NCBI RefSeq assembly: GCF_963583255.1
Contig: NC_084803.1
Location: forward strand, 29,052,428 to 29,116,427
Direction: 5' to 3'
DNA: 64,000 bases
Source of the DNA: Pyrus communis
Lineage: Eukaryota; Streptophyta; Magnoliopsida; Rosales; Rosaceae
Part shown: piece by piece, positions 33,827 to 45,687 of the stretch
Layout of the letters: every line of letters begins with the position of its first letter
How positions within the stretch are numbered: the first letter of the stretch is position 1
Translations under genes and position numbers: made by a program
Notes under the pieces: generated by a model
Told to the model about the DNA's origin: nothing
Database searches by the model: none
The model's input: only the letters and a program-made list of their open reading frames with translations

Positions 33827-33933
33827 GTTGTTCTTCTCTAGTATTTGAATTCAACAAACAAAACAAAAATCAAAAACTAAAACTAAAATACATAACAGAA
33901 ACAAACAATCCAAGAGATTAGCAAATTTGCTAA

Positions 33934-33951
33934 TCCCCGGCAACGGCGCCA
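33934..33951 (-). promoter_or_regulatory. Primer-binding site of C (next to LTR C-b)
   Basis: The plus strand reads TCCCCGGCAACGGCGCCA. A perfect 20-bp palindrome (33916-33935, half-site GATTAGCAAA) overlaps its downstream end. Confidence 0.85.
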
Positions 33952-33956
33952 AAATT

Positions 33957-36815
33957 TGATGCGATTTTTGTACGCACACAAATTAAACCCTCTTTTTGAC
34001 AATTGTAGTATAAGTATAAGTAGGGATCGTTCTGGACCGGGGATTAGGAGGGATTGTTAATCACTTGGATTTGACTCAAAAACATAAAAACAAAGTTAAA
34101 AACGTTCACAAAGACTCAAAGGACTCAAAACAAGTTCAAAAGACTCAAAACTGCCTAAAAACACTAACTAGGCAGTTTCTGACCTTAAACCTAATGTTGG
34201 ACGAATTTAAGATTATGGCTTGATTCAAACGTAAAATAACAATATAAAACACTATACTAGACTCAAAGAATGCAAAACTAAACTTTAAAACACTAAAACA
34301 AACCAAAACACTCAAAACAACACAAACACACTCAAATCTGCCTAAAAACCACTTTCTGGGCAGATTTGAGCACAAACACAAATTTGGACGAATTTGTGTA
34401 ACAAAATGACTCAAAACTCTTATAAACACAAACTAAGACACTTTCTAACTAAATTAGACAATAAAGTAAAGGGGGATTTTAATTTGACGAAAATTGAAAT
34501 AACGAAACAAGTTTAATAAACTAGACAGAATGTAAATATGAATGCGATGAAAATGAATGGATGAATGCTAGCTAGAAGGTTCTTCTCCACACATGTTACA
34601 CTTGCGTAATAAAATGATTTCCAATTGCATTTCAATAAACCATTAATTCTCAACACTCCAAGTTAACCGTGATGCACTAATTAACCTTCAACTCTTCCTA
34701 ACGTTATTGAATTGGATGATTGCATACGACAACCCAAAACATTCCCCACAAGTCCCCTACATGATTGCATAATAGAGATACAAGCAAGAATCATTACGCT
34801 CTATGAAAATTATAAGTGTTGACGAGGCATTCGTTACTATGGAATACGCATGAAACTTATGCCAAGAATTCGTTTAACGCGATTGTTTATAAGCAACCTC
34901 CACTACTTGTGAATATAAGTTCGTAACTATTAGGTGAAACTCACTTATATTCTAGCGTCATATTCATGCATGAAAATTAAGCGCGCATTCTCAATAAACA
35001 TACATAAATAAGTTATCAATCAAACGGTTAAACAAATTGAATCCACAACTTATGAAACGCAATTAGAAGTAATCAAATCAAAATGCAAGCATAAACATAT
35101 ATTTCGAATCCCCCCCTAGCCAAGGGGGGGGGGTTTAGTTCCTCATAATTTTGAAATCAAAGAAACACCTAAACATTCCAACAACTCAAACTTGAATTGT
35201 ATGAACGTTTAGGCACTCTTCTCTTCCATTCCTCATACGTACAAAACAAAGAGAATTGAATTTAAACATTGAAATCAAAGAAACACCTAAACATTCCAAC
35301 AACTCAAACTTGAATTGTATGAACGTTTAGGCACTCTTCTCTTCCTCGTTGTTGTATCACAAGGTCTAAGGTGAGTTTTGGGATAGTGTGAAGTGTTTTG
35401 GAGGGATGGGGAGTGGTTGGAGTGGTGTTTGGATTAGTAGGGAAACTCAAGGCCAAGGATTGGTGTGATGGTTGAATTTCTGAAATGTGGAAGAATGAAT
35501 GAGAATGAATGAAGTGTGTATGGTTTTTATAGGGAGATGGATGGATGGGAGAGGGAACATGACAGCTAGGTTGCATGTGCAAATGCTAGAATTCTGAAAT
35601 GGTGATGGGAGATGCATGTGGCTGCTTTATGCATGTGATTAAAGGGTGGGAGTGCATATGCTTTGACAGAAATGAAAGGGATAATGCACGGTTTTGAGAG
35701 GTTTTCTGGTGGTTGTGAGGTGGATGAATGATTAGGGTCTTGTAAGGGTGGAAATGCATGTGGAGTGCATGTGAAATCTGCCAAGATGCATGTGAAAGTG
35801 TATGAATGTGCACGGCAATGAGTGGTTGATTTTCTGGAATTGAATTAAAGGATGCATGTGGCTGCAAGTTTGGTGAGTGATGATGAATGCATGTGAATTA
35901 AAAGAGAAGGGAATGCATGTGCAATGAAGTGGATTTTCTGATGGAATGTGCACGGCAATGAGTGGTGGATGGGAGTGCATGTGGAGTGGATGATTTCTTT
36001 GGTGAGGGGATGCATGTGTTGGCTGATTTGTTTGTTGGGAAAAACTTGTGAAAGCATGTGAATGTTGTTTGTGTGAAGTGTGTGTGAATGCATGTGGATT
36101 AAAGATTAAAGGGGGTGGAAGATGACTGAATGATAGATTGAATAATGAGGCTCTAGGGTGGAATAAATGGTGATGCATGTGGATTAAAGTGATACACGGC
36201 TAGGAAATGTGAGTGAATGATGTGCATGTGGGTGAATGTGAAGGGAATACCATGTGCACGGCAAAGAAGGATTTATGGTGAAATGGATGAATGATTAAGA
36301 GTGCATGTGGGTGGTTTTGCATGTGAAATAGAGGGGAAAGGCATGTGCAATGAGTGGTGTTTTGTGATGCATGGCTGAAAATGGGATGGATTTGCAAGGG
36401 CCACGGCAAGAAATGGGTTTGTATTCATGTGGCTGAAATTGGTGTGTAATTGGGCTAGGGTTTAAGTGCATGAAATGGACCCAAATTGCTCCCCCTTGCA
36501 TGGCAAGGAATGGTGTTTGTGTTAAGCCCATGGCAAGGTGTTATGTGATTGGGTTAGGGCCATTGTTTTGTGTCCTCAAGTGCATACAAGGCCTTCAATT
36601 TCATCCAACACTTGGGCTCCAAGCATAACCTATCCATCCTTAGCCCAATAGTGCTCCAAAAAGCCCCAAAACGCTCCACAATGCATCATTTCGTCAAACA
36701 CGTCTTATTATCCTGAAAACACACAAAAAAAGCATAAATGACTAAAATAACTAAAGAAACATAACGTAAATGTACGAGAACAAGCCATTTAAGTCGCATG
36801 AATATGCTCCTATCA
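33957..36815 (-). repeat. LTR C-b (middle LTR of the C array)
   Basis: 2859 bp. It has a primer-binding site on one side and a polypurine tract on the other, so it is both the 5' LTR of the first C unit and the 3' LTR of the second. It lacks about 60 bp present in C-a (near 7175-7235) and C-c, with a short ATGG/TGGCTGAAAAT overlap at the deletion. It also has a longer G run at about 35121. TATA at 35524-35531. Confidence 0.9.
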
Positions 36816-38951
36816 AATACCCCCACACTTAGCTTTTGCTAGTCCTCGAGCAAAACAAAACAAAAGAAACCAAAAACAAAACAAAACGAACAAAACACAA
36901 CCTACACCTTCCAACAATTGTCTCAATGATTTCCAATGCTCATGACAAGTTAAAAATCATTATTCCCACATATTTTAGCCATCTTTACACTTAAGTACAT
37001 TCTTAATCATAGTCACCACGTACTAGTTCACAATTAAGCATTTAAAACACATTTCGAATGTAGTAACATGCCTTAGAGAATTTGCTCAAATCCTTACAAG
37101 ATATGCACTCGTTTTTCACACAGATTTTCTGACTACACACCCTACACTAGTTATATGTGAGAAGATTGATGTAAATATGAATTCTAACACTCACATATGT
37201 TATATCAAAGAAAGCATTTTCTGGATTTACGACAATGACATGAATATGATCTCATGAATGGAATGCTACTACTTAGAACGAGAACCAGTGATTCCATAAG
37301 CTCATATCAATTCCAAACTCCACATATTGAATACATAACATCAAGATAGAAGTTGAGGGTTGTAACGGGGCTAAGGGTAATGGTTTAACAAAGAAAGGTA
37401 AAGTAAAACAAAGGTTCTTAAAGTAATAGGAAGCGAAGTAATGAAATTGAAACTTAAACTCACTTTTAATGGCAGAAATCAACTTTCAAACACAAGGGAA
37501 GATTCATGCAACAACTAGGGTCAAATTCACTCTTTTGGACCCTTCCTTCAATAACCAATGCTTGTGAGATCATTCTCACTTATTTTTTTCAACTCTTTTT
37601 TTTTTTTTTTTTTCTTTCTTTTCAACAACAATTTTTTTTTTTTCTTTATTTCATTCTTTGGCCGTGCCCTATTATCTTCCCCCACACTTATTTTCTGCAG
37701 TATATTGATCAAAAGGAGTTCATTCTAAGTCATGCTTCACTATCCTTTAAGAACAAGGGGTTAACAAAGAAAATAAGCTTGAAAAGGCTCAAAAGGGGTA
37801 ATCCTACAATACATGTGAAAAGGGATAGGCTCTTTGGCTTTGGCTTGACTAACAACTTCATCTTATTGTATTTTATGCAATCAATATCATGCTTTGAATG
37901 AAACGGATATAAGTTCTAGCATTTAGTTCTATCATGATACAATTGCATTCTAAGTAGCAACCAAGCAAGGAATAATGAGATCATGCAACAACTTTAGAAA
38001 ACAAAGAATCACAGAAAATAACTCTCCAAAGAAGGTAATGGCTCGAGTCTCACAGGGTCGTAGCGTTTGTTTGAGTTCCTTCCTTCAAGCATGTTACAAA
38101 AACGAATTTTTCTTTTATATTGCATGTGAAGTCATACATTATAACCATAACCAAGCATATACCAAGAGTAAATCAAACTTTCATCTATGTTTATAACTCT
38201 TTTTAACCGTCATGCAATTACAAACCAAATCCATGTCATTTTGTTGGAAGGTACCCTAAGACACAAACACACAAAAACGACTCAAAACACTCTTTTTAAG
38301 CTTTTCAAAACACATTTTTCAAATTTTTATGTGATTTTCGGAGTTATAAAAGCAAAACCTACTAAAACACTCTAAAACAACTTAAAAACACCTTAAAACA
38401 GCAAGGAACAACATTTGAAGTTATGGGTGATAAAATCCCACGAATTTGCATTAAATATACTTAGTTACCCCCCCCCCACACTTAAATCAAACATTGTCCT
38501 CAATGTTTTAAGCATAGATTCACACAAAACATAAGTAAACACACAAAAAACAACTAAACATACTAAACATGGCAGAATGTAATTAACAAAGAGAAGAGTT
38601 TAGGGACGCAAATCTGGTTATGGAGTGTAAATTCCATCTTCTCCTTGGTGATTGTATTGAGGCATTGATCTTGGTGATTCCACAGGCTTTCTCTTGAACT
38701 GGTTTCCACCCATCAATTATTTTCCTTTGTCCTACTTCTTGAACTGGGCAGCAGGATTCTTTTGGGTCTCCCCCGAAGGTCTGAGCTAGGTCTGAGCTTC
38801 CTCCTTTTATCTGTTTCTTTGTTCAATCTTTCCAATTCGTATTGAAGAGGGTTAGAGGATAGCTCAGCATATGCAGTTGTTGCTTGTCTCCACATGCTTC
38901 AATGTATCATTTTCACTTGCCTTACTTGCTCCGTTGAAGATGACTACTCGA
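36816..38951 (-). mobile_element. 3' internal region of C, second copy
   Basis: Nearly identical to 7677-9817 and ends at the same CTCGA where A' begins. Contains the small sense frame (38713-38895), hairpin and polypurine motif (38467-38508, 9 C on the plus strand), T-rich run (37598-37645) and final polypurine tract (36816-36830). Confidence 0.85.
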
Positions 38952-39553
38952 TGATAGGAGCATTTTTATGCGACTTAATTGGCTTGTTCTCATGCATTTA
39001 TGTTGTTTTTCCTTAGTTAGTTTAAGTGTTTAAAGTCATTTTCGTGCAATTTCAGGTTTTAGTGTCAAAGTATGCAAAAAGAAGCAATTTGGAGCATTCT
39101 AGAGCATTTTTGGGCCAAGATTGGATAGTGCAAGCATGGAGGCATGAGGATGGACGAATTTGAAGGCTTGAATTCAGTTAGGGAGCTGCAAGGGGGCCTA
39201 AAAAAACCTTATTTCTAGAAGGCTTTATCTATTCACACATGGTGCCTAATTTCTAGCTTGTCTCCTAGCCGTCCTAGCTTGTCTCCTAGCCGTCCTAGCT
39301 TGTCACTAGCCGTCCTAGCTTGTCTCCTAGCCGTCCTAGCTTGTCGGTAGGACGCCGTCCTAGCTTGTCACTAGCCGTCCTACCTTGTCTACTAGCCGTC
39401 CTAGCTTGTCACTAGCCGTCCTACCTTGTCTCCTAGCCGTCCTAGCTTGTCTCCTAGCCGTCCTAGCTTGTCACTAGCCGTCCTAGCTTGTCTCCTAGCC
39501 GTCCTAGCTTGTCACTAGCCGTCCTACCTTGTCTCCTAGCCGTCACTAGCCGT
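38952..39553 (+). repeat. 5' LTR of A', first part
   Basis: Begins TGATAGGAGCATTTTTATGCG and is cut within the minisatellite (39250-39553) by solo LTR D. The rest continues at 52140. Confidence 0.9.
39549..39553. repeat. Left TSD (GCCGT) of D
   Basis: GCCGT before TGATAGGAGC, repeated at 52140-52144. GCCGT occurs in every minisatellite unit, so alone it is weak evidence. The rejoined sequence (CACTAGCCGTCCTACC) fits the A pattern. Confidence 0.7.
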
Positions 39554-39849
39554 TGATAGGAGCATATTCATGCGACTTAAATAGCTTGTTCTCGTGCATT
39601 TACGTTATGTTTCTTTAGTTATTTTAGTACTTTAAGCTATTTTCGTGTGTTTGTAGGTCCAAAGGGCTAAAGGAGCAAAAAGATGCATTTTGGAGACTTT
39701 TGGAGCACTTTTGGGCTAAGGACGGATAGCTTATGCTTGAAGCCAAAGTGTTGGACGAAATTGAAGACCTAATTAAAGACCAAAGTGTTGGAACCTTGTT
39801 CCCTTTAGTTTTAGGACATTTAAACCTTTCCTTTATCCTTAGTCGTGCA

Positions 39850-40115
39850 TAACATTCCAACATTCCACACTATCACATATCATACACCACATATCACTTA
39901 TCACATATCATTCACCACTTATCATATCATACACTCAATCACTTATCACATATCACTTATCACACACCACATATCACTTATCACATATCACTTACCACTT
40001 ATCATTCACCACATATCATTCACCACTTATCATATCATACATTCATTTATCACTTATCATAATCATTCACTTATCACTTAACATATCATACACTTATCAC
40101 TTATCACTCATAATC
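39850..40115 (+). repeat. Low-complexity TATCACTTATCA repeats in D
   Basis: Irregular alternation of CACATATCA, CTTATCACA and TCATTCACC units, homologous to the blocks in F and B. The Thr/His/Ile-rich frame here is a by-product. Confidence 0.75.
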
Positions 40116-40281
40116 ATCTACACATTTCAACCATTACAACATCCACCTACTTCACCTACAACATCCACCTACTTCACCTACAACCTCCACTTACTTCACC
40201 AACCTCACACACTTACTTCACCAACCTCACACACTTACTTCACCTACAAATGACATAGCCATATGTTCCCTCCACTACTCC

Positions 40282-40289
40282 TATAAATA
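40282..40289 (+). promoter_or_regulatory. TATA box in D
   Basis: TATAAATA in the context CTCCTATAAATACCCTTGC, identical to that in B and F. Confidence 0.55.
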
Positions 40290-41467
40290 CCCTTGCATTC
40301 ATTCATTCATGAACATCTCATTTCATACACAACACATTACAAACACATTCTCCCTTCCCTAGCCGTGAGCTTCCCATCCATTCCCTTATAATCCAAACAC
40401 CACTCCTCATCCATTTCCATAATCCCCCAAACCTCACCTTAGACCTTGTGCTACAACAACGAGGAAGATAAGAGGGCCTAAACGTTCATACAATTCAAGT
40501 GTGAGTTGTTGGAATGTTTAGGTGTTTCTTTGATTTCAAAGTTTAAATTTAATTCTCTTTGTTTTGTACGTATGAGGAATGGAAGAGAAGAGTGCCTAAA
40601 CGTTCATACAATTCAAGTTTGAGTTGTTGGAATGTTTAGGTGTTTCTTTGATTTCAAAGTTATGAGGAACTAAACCCCCTTTAGCTAGGGGGTGATTCGA
40701 AACTATGTTTATATTTGCAATATGAATTGATTAACTTTCGTTGGAATTTCATAAGTTGTTGATTCAATTTGTTTAACCGTTTGATTGATAACTTATTTAT
40801 GTATGTTTATTAAGAATGCGCGCTTAATTTTCATGCATGAATATGACGCTAGAATATAAGTGAATTTCACCTAATCGTTATAAACTTATATTCACAAGTA
40901 GTGGAGGTTGCTTATAAACAATCGCGTTAAATGAATTCTTGGCACGAGTTTCATGCTCATCATAGTAACGAATGCCTCGTCAACACTTATAGTTTTCATG
41001 ATGCTTAATGATCTTTGATTGTATCTTTATTGTGCTTTTCACGTAAAGGACTTTTGGAGAATGTGGTGAATTGCGTTGCGCTAACCCATCCAATTCATTA
41101 ATTTAAGAAGAACTTGACGGTTAATTTAAGCGGACCTAATTAACCCGGGGCGTTGAGTTTCGTAATTTATCGAAAGACCAACTGAGAATCAATCTTGTAT
41201 GCAAGTGTAACATGTGTGGAGAAGAACCCCTTGGCTATTCCATCATCCATATTTTCATCACATTCATATTTACATTTTGCCTTTAATTACAATTTGTCCA
41301 TTTAATTTAATCTCGTCCAAACACAATCACCCCTTTACTTTATTGTTCAATTTAATTAGAAATCAATTTAGTTTATGTTTTAAAGTATTTTTGAATTCTT
41401 TGAGTCTAGTATACTGTTTTATATTGTGTTTTTACGTTTTTGAGTCATATCCAAGTGATTTGCAATC

Positions 41468-41472
41468 CCTCC
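41468..41472. repeat. Left TSD (CCTCC) of F
   Basis: CCTCC before TGATAGGAGC, repeated at 52051-52055. Removing F restores CAATCCCTCCTAATCCCC, the conserved U5 sequence of D. Confidence 0.9.
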
Positions 41473-44070
41473 TGATAGGAGCATATTCATGCGACTTAAA
41501 TGGCTTGTTCTCGTGCATTTACGTTATGTTTCTCTAGTTATTTTAGTCCTTTATGCTTTTTTTGTGTGTTTTCAGGTTCTAAGGGCAAGGTATGCAAAAG
41601 GATGCCTTTTGGAGCCTTTTGGAGCAAATTAGAGATTGGAATGGATATCATATGCTTGGAGCCAAGAGGATGGACGAAATTAAAGACTTGAAGTAGGAAA
41701 GTTAAATCCTAAAAGACCTCATGTTTAAGCATCATTGAAGACTCCTACGCATTTTAGAACACAAAAACAACATTCCTTGCAACCTTAGGACATTGTCGTG
41801 TGTTTCCTAGTGTCTCCCTTCCTTGCCATGCAAGGAAGGGCTTTGTTCCCTATTTTAAACACTTAAAGCATTCATTTATCATATCATTCACTTATTATAA
41901 GCATTCACTTATCATATCATTCACTTATCAAACCATTCACTTATCACTTCCATTCACTTATCACTTATCACTTCCATTCACTTATCACTCACCACATATC
42001 ATTCATTTATCACTTAACATATCATTCATTTATCACTTAACATATCATACACTTATCATAATCATTCACTTATACACTTATCATAATCATTCACTTATTC
42101 TTTCATCATTCAACCACCAATTCAACACATGCATTTCAAACCTTTCAACACCCTTTAATCATCTCCCTTTAAGTTATGATTTTATTTCCTAACCCTACAT
42201 GCATTATTTATTAGCATCTTCACATGCATTCACACACACTTCACACAAACAAACAACTCAAAACCGTGAGCTCCCATTCCCTTATGCCATTTTCAGATTT
42301 CCACCCACTAACCTAGTCATCAACACATGCATTCCCTTCACATTCACCCACATGCACTCCCACTCTTTAATCATATGCACTCCCATCATAATTCCACCAC
42401 CAATTCAGCCACAAAACATTATCATTGCACCACATTCAACCACTCCACATCCTTCACCAAGAAACCATTCAACACACACATGCATCCTGAAATTCTTTGT
42501 CATGCAATCACATGCATTTCCCTTGACATTTTCAGCCATCACACTTCATCATTACACCACCATTCACTCTTTAACCCACACACACTTCACACAAACAACA
42601 TTCACATGCATTCACATGCATTTCCAACACAAAACACACTCAAAACCGTGGCCACCTTTGCATTTCAGGATTCCCATTTGCATTTTCAGATTTCCAGCTT
42701 TCCCTTTTATTTTCCAGCTTTCATTCTTCATCATTGCAGCCATTCCACATGCAATTCTCCATCATTCCTCCACACAAACACCTTAAACAAATAGCCATAT
42801 ACATCTCCACTCCTCCTATAAATACCCTTGCATTCCCATCATTCAAAACATCTCATTTCATACACAACACACCACAAACACTTCCATTCCTTCTCTTTAC
42901 CGTGAGTCCCCCTTCCACTTCTCACTCCATTCCACACTTCCATCCCCCAAACCAATTATCCCTAGACCTTATGCTACAATAAAGAGGAAGAGAAGAGGGC
43001 CTAAACGTTCATACAATTCAAGTTTGAGTTGTTGGAATGTTTAGGCGTTTCTTTGATTTCAATGTTTAATTTCAATTCTCTTTGTTTTGTATGAGGAACT
43101 AAACCCCCCTTTAGCTAGGGGGTGATTCGAAATTATGTTTATGTTTGTAATATGATTTGATTACTTTTAATTACGTTTCATAAATTGTGAATTCAATTTG
43201 TTTAACTGTTTGATTGATAACCTATTTATGTATGTTTATTAAGAATGAACGCTTAATTTTCATGCATGAATTTGACGCTAGAATATAAGTGAGTTTCACG
43301 TAATAGTTATGAACTTATATTCACAAGTAGTGGAGGTTGCTTATAAACAATCGCGTTAAACAAATTCTTGGCACAAGTTTCATGCAATCATAGTAACGAA
43401 TGCCTCGTCAACACTTATAGTTTTCATGATGCTTAATGATTCTTGCTTGTATCTCTATTATGCAATTCATGTAGGGAACTTGTGAGGAATGCTTTGGGTT
43501 GTCGTATGCAATCATCCAATTCATTAACTTAAGGAAAACTTGACGGTTAATTTAAGCGGACCTAATTAACCCGGGGTGTTGAGAATTCATGGTTTATTGA
43601 AATGCAATTGGAAATCATTTTATTATGCAAGTGTAACATGTATGGAGATGAACCCCTTAGCTAGCCATACCATCCATTCATTTCCGTCAATTTCATATTT
43701 ACAATTTGTTTTCTTTACAATCTATCCATTTTAGTTTAAATTCGTCCAAAATCAATCCCCCCATATTTCGTTTAAGTCTTAGTCTTAATCTTTCTTATTT
43801 TTAGTTTTGAATTCTTCAAGTTTAGTATAGCATTTTAGTTTGTGTTTTTAAAAGCATTTTGAGTCTTTTGATTTGTTTTAGTGTTTTCAAGTTTAGTTTT
43901 ACATTCTTTGAGTCTAGTTTAGTGTTTTATATTATGTTTTTACGTTTTTAAGTCAAATCCAAGTGATTAACAATCCCTCCTAATCCCCGGTCCAGAACGA
44001 TCCCTACTTGCACCTATACTACAACTGAAAAAAAGAGGGTTTAATTTGTGTGCGTATAAACCACCCATCA
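41473..44070 (+). repeat. 5' LTR of F
   Basis: From TGATAGGAGC to CCACCCATCA. U3 has the AT-rich repeats (41870-42100) and a CATGCA-rich block. TATA lies at 42817-42824. A block of nearly 400 bp upstream of TATA (about 42474-42856) is almost identical to B's U3, with diverged sequence on its 5' side, so the F and B LTRs are close but mosaic relatives. Confidence 0.93.
42817..42824 (+). promoter_or_regulatory. TATA box in 5' LTR of F
   Basis: TATAAATA in the context CTCCTATAAATACCCTTGC. Same box at 50797-50804 in the 3' LTR. Confidence 0.6.
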
Positions 44071-44075
44071 AATTT

Positions 44076-44093
44076 TGGCGCCGTTGCCGGGGA
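44076..44093 (+). promoter_or_regulatory. Primer-binding site (tRNA-Asp) of F
   Basis: TGGCGCCGTTGCCGGGGA, 5 nt after the LTR, followed by the perfect hairpin at 44090-44113. Confidence 0.88.
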
Positions 44094-44245
44094 TTAGCAA
44101 CTTTGCTAATCCCTTAGTTCTTTTCTTTTTTTTTGGTTTAGTTGTTTTCGTTTTAGTTTCTAACTTAGTGTTGTTTTCTTTGTTTGTTGTTACTTTTGAT
44201 TTTTGATTTAGTTCTCTTTCTTTTTAGGTACTAGAGAAGTAAGTT

Positions 44246-45580
44246 ATGGATTTTGCTAGCATTCAAGCTCAATTGGCAAATCTTACTTCTAAATTGTCGC
44301 CGTATGCCGAAAGGACCACAATGCAGAGTGTCCCTACATTTGGTGCTTCATATAGGCAAGGATTTCAAGCCAATCAATGTCCACAAAGAGATTGGAGGGA
44401 TCATTCAAACTCTATATGGTGGGAAGATCAACAAGTTCAACGTGAAGCATATTGGCAACCATATGAGGAGTTCTATTCAAGACCTATGCAGCCACCACAA
44501 CTTCATATGCAATATGCTCAATTAAATTCAAGTTCGCCAGTAGATTATATTCAAATTCTTAATGAAATAAATTCTTTGGCGCAGGGGTCACAAAATCAAG
44601 CCAAGGAGGCTCAACAAGAAGCATATTGGCAACCATATGAGGAGTTCAATACAACACCTATGCAGCCACCACAACCTCCCCCACAACAATTCCAATCAAG
44701 TTCAAGTATGTCCATGGATAATGATAAAAATTTTCAATTACTAACCTCTTTGACGCAGGACGAACAAAATCAAGACAAGAAGTTGGGTAAATTGGACGAG
44801 CAATTTGGGCAGATTATGGAGTTCATGAAACAAATTCAAGAGCAAAGTGAACTTTCCAACTCAACTATTGAAAACTCGAAGGAAGATTTTGAAATCCATA
44901 ATGCTATCACTTTGGGAAGTGCTATGGAGGTTGGAGCAGACCTAAAAATGTCCAAACATAGCCTAGAAGTGGATGAAGAGCTGCTAATTGAGGAGGAGGA
45001 AGAAGACATGCACACGGCAAGGGTAGAACAACCCTTGCCGCAGCCCCCTAAGCCCTCTAAACCACCCACCACCAGTAAGGACGTCCCAATTTCATGTTAT
45101 TCTGATGTTATTCCACCCAATGTCCCTTTTCCTAGCAGGTTTTTGATTCCCAACCAAGAAGAGAGTAAAAAGGACATCGTGGAAGCCTTCCCAAAGGTGC
45201 AAAATGCTATTCAAATTCTTGGTGCAACACAGCAAGTTTTAGATGGTGTTGAATTCTTCAAAGGACTTTGTACACCAAGAAGAATGATTCAAGAGAAGGT
45301 AGTGGCTGGAGAAGATGTAGAAGGCATCAAAGAGGACAAATTTGAAACCACAATTCCCAAGGAAGTTGGATTTTATGACACGGGACAAGTCATAACTTTC
45401 GAAGGGGTGTTTATTCTGGAGTTCATTTTGGAGCACACAGGTAAGCCGCCTCCCCGAATTTCAATTTTCTTTTATACTAACATGTGGTTAATGATTCAGG
45501 CACCCAAAATGGAATTTAAACTATTACCGGATCATTTCAAGTATCACCGCCCATTCAAAGATAAATTCCATGCCGTTTGA
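44246..45580 (+). CDS. Gag-derived ORF of F (444 aa)
   Basis: Starts MDFASIQAQLANLTSKL, which matches the Gag of B just before its zinc knuckle ([12 protein letters not shown]), but no CCHC follows. A segment of about 45 residues (QQEAYWQPYEEF type) is present twice (near residues 72 and 126), suggesting an internal duplication absent from C. Then come the QFGQIMEFMKQIQEQ segment, an acidic stretch (EELLIEEEEED), the NVPFPSRF...EESKKDIVEAFPKVQ stretch and an end like that of the C ORF (FKDKFHAV). The capsid region, protease, RT and integrase are lacking. Kept open in a recently moved element. Function unknown. Confidence 0.68.
   Translation: MDFASIQAQLANLTSKLSPYAERTTMQSVPTFGASYRQGFQANQCPQRDWRDHSNSIWWEDQQVQREAYWQPYEEFYSRPMQPPQLHMQYAQLNSSSPVDYIQILNEINSLAQGSQNQAKEAQQEAYWQPYEEFNTTPMQPPQPPPQQFQSSSSMSMDNDKNFQLLTSLTQDEQNQDKKLGKLDEQFGQIMEFMKQIQEQSELSNSTIENSKEDFEIHNAITLGSAMEVGADLKMSKHSLEVDEELLIEEEEEDMHTARVEQPLPQPPKPSKPPTTSKDVPISCYSDVIPPNVPFPSRFLIPNQEESKKDIVEAFPKVQNAIQILGATQQVLDGVEFFKGLCTPRRMIQEKVVAGEDVEGIKEDKFETTIPKEVGFYDTGQVITFEGVFILEFILEHTGKPPPRISIFFYTNMWLMIQAPKMEFKLLPDHFKYHRPFKDKFHAV
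45441..45499 (+). other. Intron-like segment in the F gag-like ORF
   Basis: GTAAGC at the start, TACTAAC about 20 nt before the end, and TTCAG at the end; 59 nt. It sits at the same place as in C, with a different body. The unspliced frame still matches B. Confidence 0.3.
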
Positions 45581-45687
45581 TTTTATTTATGTTAATAAAA
45601 ATAAAAAAAAATAAAAAATAAAAAATAAAAAAAATAAAAAAAAAAAAATTTGAAAGAAAGATACTAAACATGGAGAAAGGTGGAGCT
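45581..45687. repeat. A-rich spacer between convergent ORFs in F
   Basis: About 65 nt of AAAATAAAAAA-type sequence between the stop of the gag-like ORF (45580) and that of the antisense ORF (45688). AATAAA occurs several times on the plus strand and could end the sense transcript. Confidence 0.5.

Noticed and set aside
39845..40081. 78-codon frame rich in Thr, His, Ile and Tyr in D
   Set aside because: Translation of the TATCACTTATCA low-complexity repeat.
42199..42794. 195- and 155-codon overlapping frames in F LTRs (repeated at 50179-50774) and 146/104-codon frames in B LTRs
   Set aside because: Open in two phases at once over the same repeats, and located in U3 upstream of the TATA box. 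Not genes.
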